Below are positions 59,638 through 64,000 of a stretch of DNA of 64,000 nucleotides, piece by piece (position 1 is the stretch's first letter; each line of letters begins with the position of its first letter). The DNA lies in assembly GCF_028285565.1 (NCBI RefSeq), contig NZ_JANQOY010000080.1:1-64000 (forward strand). The letters run 5' to 3'. This DNA comes from Acaryochloris sp. IP29b_bin.148. Its GTDB lineage: Bacteria > Cyanobacteriota > Cyanobacteriia > Thermosynechococcales > Thermosynechococcaceae. The position numbers were made by a program, and so were the translations under genes. Below the pieces are notes generated by a model. It ran no database searches. It was not told the DNA's origin and saw nothing but the letters and a program-made list of their open reading frames with translations.

Positions 59638-60335
59638 GGCTTGACCTCAGGGGGCTGCTCCAACGCTCCTTCTAAGGTCTGATAGGCTTGCTGACAGGCA
59701 TGAAACGTCTCAGGAGAAACCGATGCAGCTCCATAGTAGGCGGTTTCATGGACTTGAAAGATCTGTCGCCAAGCAGCCTGTAAACGGGTGGGTTTGGCCT
59801 TCAGCACCCATTGGGATTCCAATCGGCGTAAATATTCCTGATTGGTAAAGGTGCGATCGCCATTAATCCACCCCGTTTCTTCTAAACGCAGCAGTAAGGC
59901 CATATAGAGAGCACGACAGCCTGCTGCATAATCCCCTTTTGTTTGGGCCTGCATGGCTTGCTGGAGCCAATCTTGAACGGTCGTTTGATCTGAAACTAGG
60001 GACTGTTGCAGAGCATCACTTAGGGCCACCTTGCGGGTAAACCAGCGCCGCCACCCTCGCAGCTGCTGAAATAACGCCCGGATCAACCAAAGGATGATTA
60101 AAACCGCTAAACCACGGGCAATCCAGAGGAGAAGATCGCCCCACCACGTTGGCGCACTTAATCCTGTCGATTCATTGCCCCATACCCAATTCCCCAAGCG
60201 TTGCCATTGCCACTCAACCCACTCTCCGGTTTGCCGAATTGAGTTTTCAACTTGCCAGATTGTCCGGTCAAACTGGCTCACAGTACTGATTAAAGGTATG
60301 GTAGAAGCCATAGTCCTGAATCTTAGGATAGGCAC
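59634..60335 (-). CDS. DUF4129 domain-containing protein
   Basis: GDYAAGCRALYMALLLRLEETGWI...TNQEYLRRL; operon context. Confidence 0.85.
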   Translation of the reverse strand: MPILRFRTMASTIPLISTVSQFDRTIWQVENSIRQTGEWVEWQWQRLGNWVWGNESTGLSAPTWWGDLLLWIARGLAVLIILWLIRALFQQLRGWRRWFTRKVALSDALQQSLVSDQTTVQDWLQQAMQAQTKGDYAAGCRALYMALLLRLEETGWINGDRTFTNQEYLRRLESQWVLKAKPTRLQAAWRQIFQVHETAYYGAASVSPETFHACQQAYQTLEGALEQPPEVKP

Positions 60336-60438
60336 GTAGGAGAACGATCGGTTCAGCTCTCTATCTTAGGGTATGTAGGCGAGGATCAGTGTTCTGGCCT
60401 ACAGTCAGACTAGCTTGACTGACGATAAGATGGGATCT

Positions 60439-60834
60439 ATGAATCGCACCTTTTTATTTTCCAAGATTCACCACTGCACGTTAACAGAGACCAATCTCGA
60501 GTATGTGGGCAGTATTAGTATTGACCAAACCTTACTGACTGCCGCGGGCATCTTGGCCCATGAGCAAGTCCAGGTGGTCAATATGAATAATGGTGAGCGG
60601 CTGATCACGTATGCGATCCCTGCGCCTGCGGGTTCAGGGGCGGTTGAGTTAAATGGGGCCGCAGCGCGTTTGGGCACTCGTGGTGATCGGGTGATTATTA
60701 TGACCTATGCTCAACTGTCTGCCGAGGAATTAGAGGGCTTCCAGCCGACGGTGGTCTTAGTCGATCAGGATAATCGGATTATGGACGACCCACTGCCCTT
60801 AGATCCGCCTCGCCCCCCCCTATGCTTAACCTGA
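60439..60834 (+). CDS. panD: aspartate 1-decarboxylase
   Basis: [29 protein letters not shown] (Gly-Ser cleavage site); [26 protein letters not shown]. Confidence 0.93.
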   Translation: MNRTFLFSKIHHCTLTETNLEYVGSISIDQTLLTAAGILAHEQVQVVNMNNGERLITYAIPAPAGSGAVELNGAAARLGTRGDRVIIMTYAQLSAEELEGFQPTVVLVDQDNRIMDDPLPLDPPRPPLCLT

Positions 60835-61022
60835 TGGTTCTGACCTAAGTAGACTGTTCTCCACCCTTCATTGGCAGTGCTGTACACCATCCATAGGTCC
60901 CACCATCATGACAACTATCTCCCTTCTGAAGCGATGATGGGATAGGAGCATGGGCGATTGATGATGGTTGGAGGGATGGGGATAAACGACATGCACAGCA
61001 TGTTGATGGGTCTGGCAACCCA

Positions 61023-62033
61023 TCATCCGAAATGCTGATATCCAGATTGCATGTTCAAAGGATGTTCTATTCCTTGCCTATCCAATACGTTGACATTCCT
61101 CTCCAGCGTAATATGGCCAATGATGGCTGACCCTGCTCCCATTGTGGCAATCAATGCTTGGGCAGAGGGGAGCGGTAAACAAAGCACTAACTCAAAATCT
61201 TCTCCGCCATACAGCGCCCATTCTAGAATTTGCTCTGAGGTTAAAGCTTGAGTGGCTTGCAAACTCTTGGGTATGGGTATGTGAGTTTGCTGGATCTCAG
61301 CCCCGACCCCACTCGCTCGACAAATTTGCAGAACCGCATCGGCCAGCCCATCACTGCTGTCCATGCCAGACACTCGCACTTCAGGAGCAATTTGCCGTAA
61401 GCACTGAATCACATCTAAACGAGGCTGTGGATGCTGATGGGCCTGCTTCAGCTCTAATTGCTCAGCCGTACTTAAGGTCTGGCCCCAGTCTGGGTTGAGT
61501 AACAGTTCCAATCCAGCCCGCGCAGCGCCGTGAACACCCGTCACCACAATTGCATCTCCGGGTTGAGCCGTCGTGCGCAAAATTTGCGCAGAGGGCAAGA
61601 CCTCTCCTAACGCCGTCATACTGACGGTGACCACAGCGGAGCGACTTAAGTCACCACCAATAATGGCTGTTCCATAGGTGTTTAGGCAATCAGCAATCCC
61701 CTGATAAAGCTGGTCAAGCCAGTGGACCGATAACGTTTCAGGTAAGCCTAGACTGATGGTTAACCCTAACGGCATAGCCCCCATAGCAGCAATATCTGAT
61801 AAGTTTGCAGCGGCTGCTCGCCAACCCACATCAGCGGGAGACGTGGTGCGATCGCTAAAGTGAATCCCATCCACCAACATATCCGTCGTCACCACAATGT
61901 GATGTCCTGGACGAGGTGTCAGCACCGCCGCATCATCCCCCACCTTACTGGGAGAACAAAACTGATATAGCCTCTGTAACAGCTGTTGCTCGCCTAAGTC
62001 GGCAATGGTGAGATTGGGATTGCTATGTTCCAT
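61023..62033 (-). CDS. thiL: thiamine-monophosphate kinase
   Basis: VGDDAAVL, TTDMLVDGIHF, GGDLSRS, GMDSSDGLADA, ALYGGEDFELV. Confidence 0.95.
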   Translation of the reverse strand: MEHSNPNLTIADLGEQQLLQRLYQFCSPSKVGDDAAVLTPRPGHHIVVTTDMLVDGIHFSDRTTSPADVGWRAAAANLSDIAAMGAMPLGLTISLGLPETLSVHWLDQLYQGIADCLNTYGTAIIGGDLSRSAVVTVSMTALGEVLPSAQILRTTAQPGDAIVVTGVHGAARAGLELLLNPDWGQTLSTAEQLELKQAHQHPQPRLDVIQCLRQIAPEVRVSGMDSSDGLADAVLQICRASGVGAEIQQTHIPIPKSLQATQALTSEQILEWALYGGEDFELVLCLPLPSAQALIATMGAGSAIIGHITLERNVNVLDRQGIEHPLNMQSGYQHFG

Positions 62034-62106
62034 CTGTACCTCATTAAAAAGGCTTGGAAACTGAACGCTGTTCCCAAGCCGATTAGAGTTGATACGGGTC
62101 TCAGTG

Positions 62107-63201
62107 CTAGACCAGGTTCTCGGCCCCTTTCGTCACCCGAGCTGATTCAATCACATCGCCTGGCTTAATTGTGCCAAGTACATCTTGACCTTCGACAACA
62201 TAGCCAAAAACCGCATAGCGACCATCCAATAAATTGGAGCCAGCAGGTGTCAATTCAGGCTCGAACAATAAGAAAAAGAACTGAGAAGAACCGCCATTGG
62301 CATCGTCTCCTGGTCGAGCCATCGCCATGGTTCCATAGGAAGAGAAGGTCAAAACTGGCTCATCCAGGTAAATTCCAGCATCCTCTAGAGTTGTGCCATA
62401 AATTGGCTCAGAGTCGCCTTTAACCATTATTTCGAGGGGAATCGCCCGGTATTCTCCGGTCTTAGGATCAATAAAACCCGCATCAGGGCCATCTGGATCA
62501 CCCGTCTGCACCACGTAAGACTCTTCCGCCCGTGTAAATTTGAGGCCATCGTAAAACTTACGTTGTACGAGATCGACAAAATTACCCGCCGTGACAGGGG
62601 CTGTATAGCCATCGACCACAACCGTCATGTCACCCTTGTTGGTCTTAATATCAATGGTTGCCCTTCCCTTTAATTGAGGTAGATCTTGGTATTCTTCGGG
62701 CACCTCAAAAGGAAATTCTGTGATCATCGCTTCTTCGATAATGCCCACCCGATCTGCTAGGGGCTTGCGAACCGCGTTGAATTGGTCAATATCCTTAGCA
62801 GCAACCGCATCTTCCAATTCCAATAAGGCCTGAGCAATCCGATCCAACTGTTCAGCTGCAATGGCTTGCTGATCCGGGACAACCGCTGTCAAAATATCGT
62901 CACGATGACGCTCAATCGTTCTTTTCGCTTTACCCAGTCCTTTGCGAATTTCCGGCCATCGCTTGCCTCGAATTTGAGGAGTGGTTCCCTCTACGGCATT
63001 CTGAATATCCCGAATATAGGGTTCATCGATGGGGAGGGCAAAGCGCAGAATGCTGCTGCCATCTTTGACTGCATTCGCCGTGGGCAACACCGATAGCGGC
63101 AACAATGGTGTAGACCAGGCTGGGCCAGATAGCCCCAGAGAGAATGCGAGGGTGAGCAGCACCAGGGCTGTTCTTTTCAACCAAGATTGAAGACTATACA
63201 T
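62107..63201 (-). CDS. cyclophilin-type peptidylprolyl isomerase (CYP38/TLP40-like), exported
   Basis: N-terminal signal, helical domain, then cyclophilin-like VPLEIMVKGD...GTMAMARPGDDANGGSSQFFFLL. Confidence 0.88.
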   Translation of the reverse strand: MYSLQSWLKRTALVLLTLAFSLGLSGPAWSTPLLPLSVLPTANAVKDGSSILRFALPIDEPYIRDIQNAVEGTTPQIRGKRWPEIRKGLGKAKRTIERHRDDILTAVVPDQQAIAAEQLDRIAQALLELEDAVAAKDIDQFNAVRKPLADRVGIIEEAMITEFPFEVPEEYQDLPQLKGRATIDIKTNKGDMTVVVDGYTAPVTAGNFVDLVQRKFYDGLKFTRAEESYVVQTGDPDGPDAGFIDPKTGEYRAIPLEIMVKGDSEPIYGTTLEDAGIYLDEPVLTFSSYGTMAMARPGDDANGGSSQFFFLLFEPELTPAGSNLLDGRYAVFGYVVEGQDVLGTIKPGDVIESARVTKGAENLV

Positions 63202-63401
63202 AGATCCTAAAATTGCAACTTAAATCAAGCCAGCTCGATCGTGAGCCACCCCACGAGGCTAGGAGGGTTGAGCAATCACAACAACCTCCATCAATCTCGT
63301 CAAAACGGTCAACCATTGTTGAACAGAGTCAACAATAGAGACAATGACGCGTTTGCGAGTTTCTGCCTTGCCTTAAGGACAATAAGATTGATCGGGTAGC
63401 C

Positions 63402-64000
63402 TTAAATCTGCTCAACAACCTCAACAGCTTGCGGTGCGGTGAGTTCAGGCAAGATGACCTTCTCAACAACTGGCAGAAACCCTAGCCATTGGTAGGATAA
63501 CTCAGCGAACTGTTCGGGACAACCACTGACAAAGAAACGAGTCGATTGAGCCGTGCGTACGTTCTGTAATTGTAAAAGTTCTAGCTCTTGTTTGGCAGCC
63601 GCAGTGATATGTACTGCTGGGTCAACCGTTTTGACATAAGCAGGCAAGACTTTCTGAATCAGATCAGACAAGTGAGGGTAATGGGTACAGCCATAGACAA
63701 GGGTATCGATTCCCTGGTGCAGCAGTGGTTTTAAGTGTTGGTAAACAATGTGAAGGGTTTGAGGGTCACGAAGGCGGTTGTGCTCGATCAGAGGCACAAA
63801 TTCTGGACAAGCTTCTTGAAATACCTGAGCAGTGGTATTGACCTCTTGAATCGCGTGTGGATAGCTCTTGCTGGCCACTGTGGCAGGTGTGGCAATAACA
63901 CCAATGCGTTTTCCTTGCTTCACCGCAGCTCTCGCGCCGGGCAGGATAATGCCTAAGATGGGAATATCAAACTCAGCACGCACCTCATCTAAGGCTAGGG
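63402..64000 (-). CDS. murI: glutamate racemase, 5' end outside window
   Basis: RIGVIATPATVASKSY; DTLVYGCTHYPHL; frame stays open to the window edge. Confidence 0.92.
   Translation of the reverse strand, partial: LALDEVRAEFDIPILGIILPGARAAVKQGKRIGVIATPATVASKSYPHAIQEVNTTAQVFQEACPEFVPLIEHNRLRDPQTLHIVYQHLKPLLHQGIDTLVYGCTHYPHLSDLIQKVLPAYVKTVDPAVHITAAAKQELELLQLQNVRTAQSTRFFVSGCPEQFAELSYQWLGFLPVVEKVILPELTAPQAVEVVEQI

Noticed and set aside
1-64000. CRISPR array, prophage, integrase or rRNA
   Set aside because: No regularly spaced 25-40 bp repeats, no phage structural or integrase ORFs, and no rRNA-like sequence seen.

Overview
This window is chromosomal DNA from a cyanobacterium. The evidence is ndhF1-ndhD1, two CP12 genes, HIP1 GCGATCGC sites, DUF1816/DUF2949 proteins and a CYP38/TLP40-type cyclophilin; an Acaryochloris-like origin is only a guess. 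Most of it is housekeeping: pyk, gltA, cbiB, thiL, panD, murI (cut by the window edge), UDP-glucose dehydrogenase plus UDP-glucuronate decarboxylase, a MoxR/DUF58/DUF4350/DUF4129 operon, and one tRNA-His. The most interesting part is about 6.0-20.5 kb. It holds two divergent four-gene minor-pilin (pseudopilin) operons, each with FimT/GspH-, PilV-, PilW- and PilX-like members, plus a ninth solo pseudopilin. The solo gene carries an expanded Asn-Asn-Arg tail encoded by a 9-bp tandem repeat. A near-consensus CRP/SYCRP1-like palindrome lies between the two operons. The adjoining accessory DNA has two MITE-like elements (one with perfect 14-bp TIRs and an 11-bp TSD) and three PD-(D/E)XK-fold singletons. 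All family assignments come from reading the translated proteins; no database search was run.
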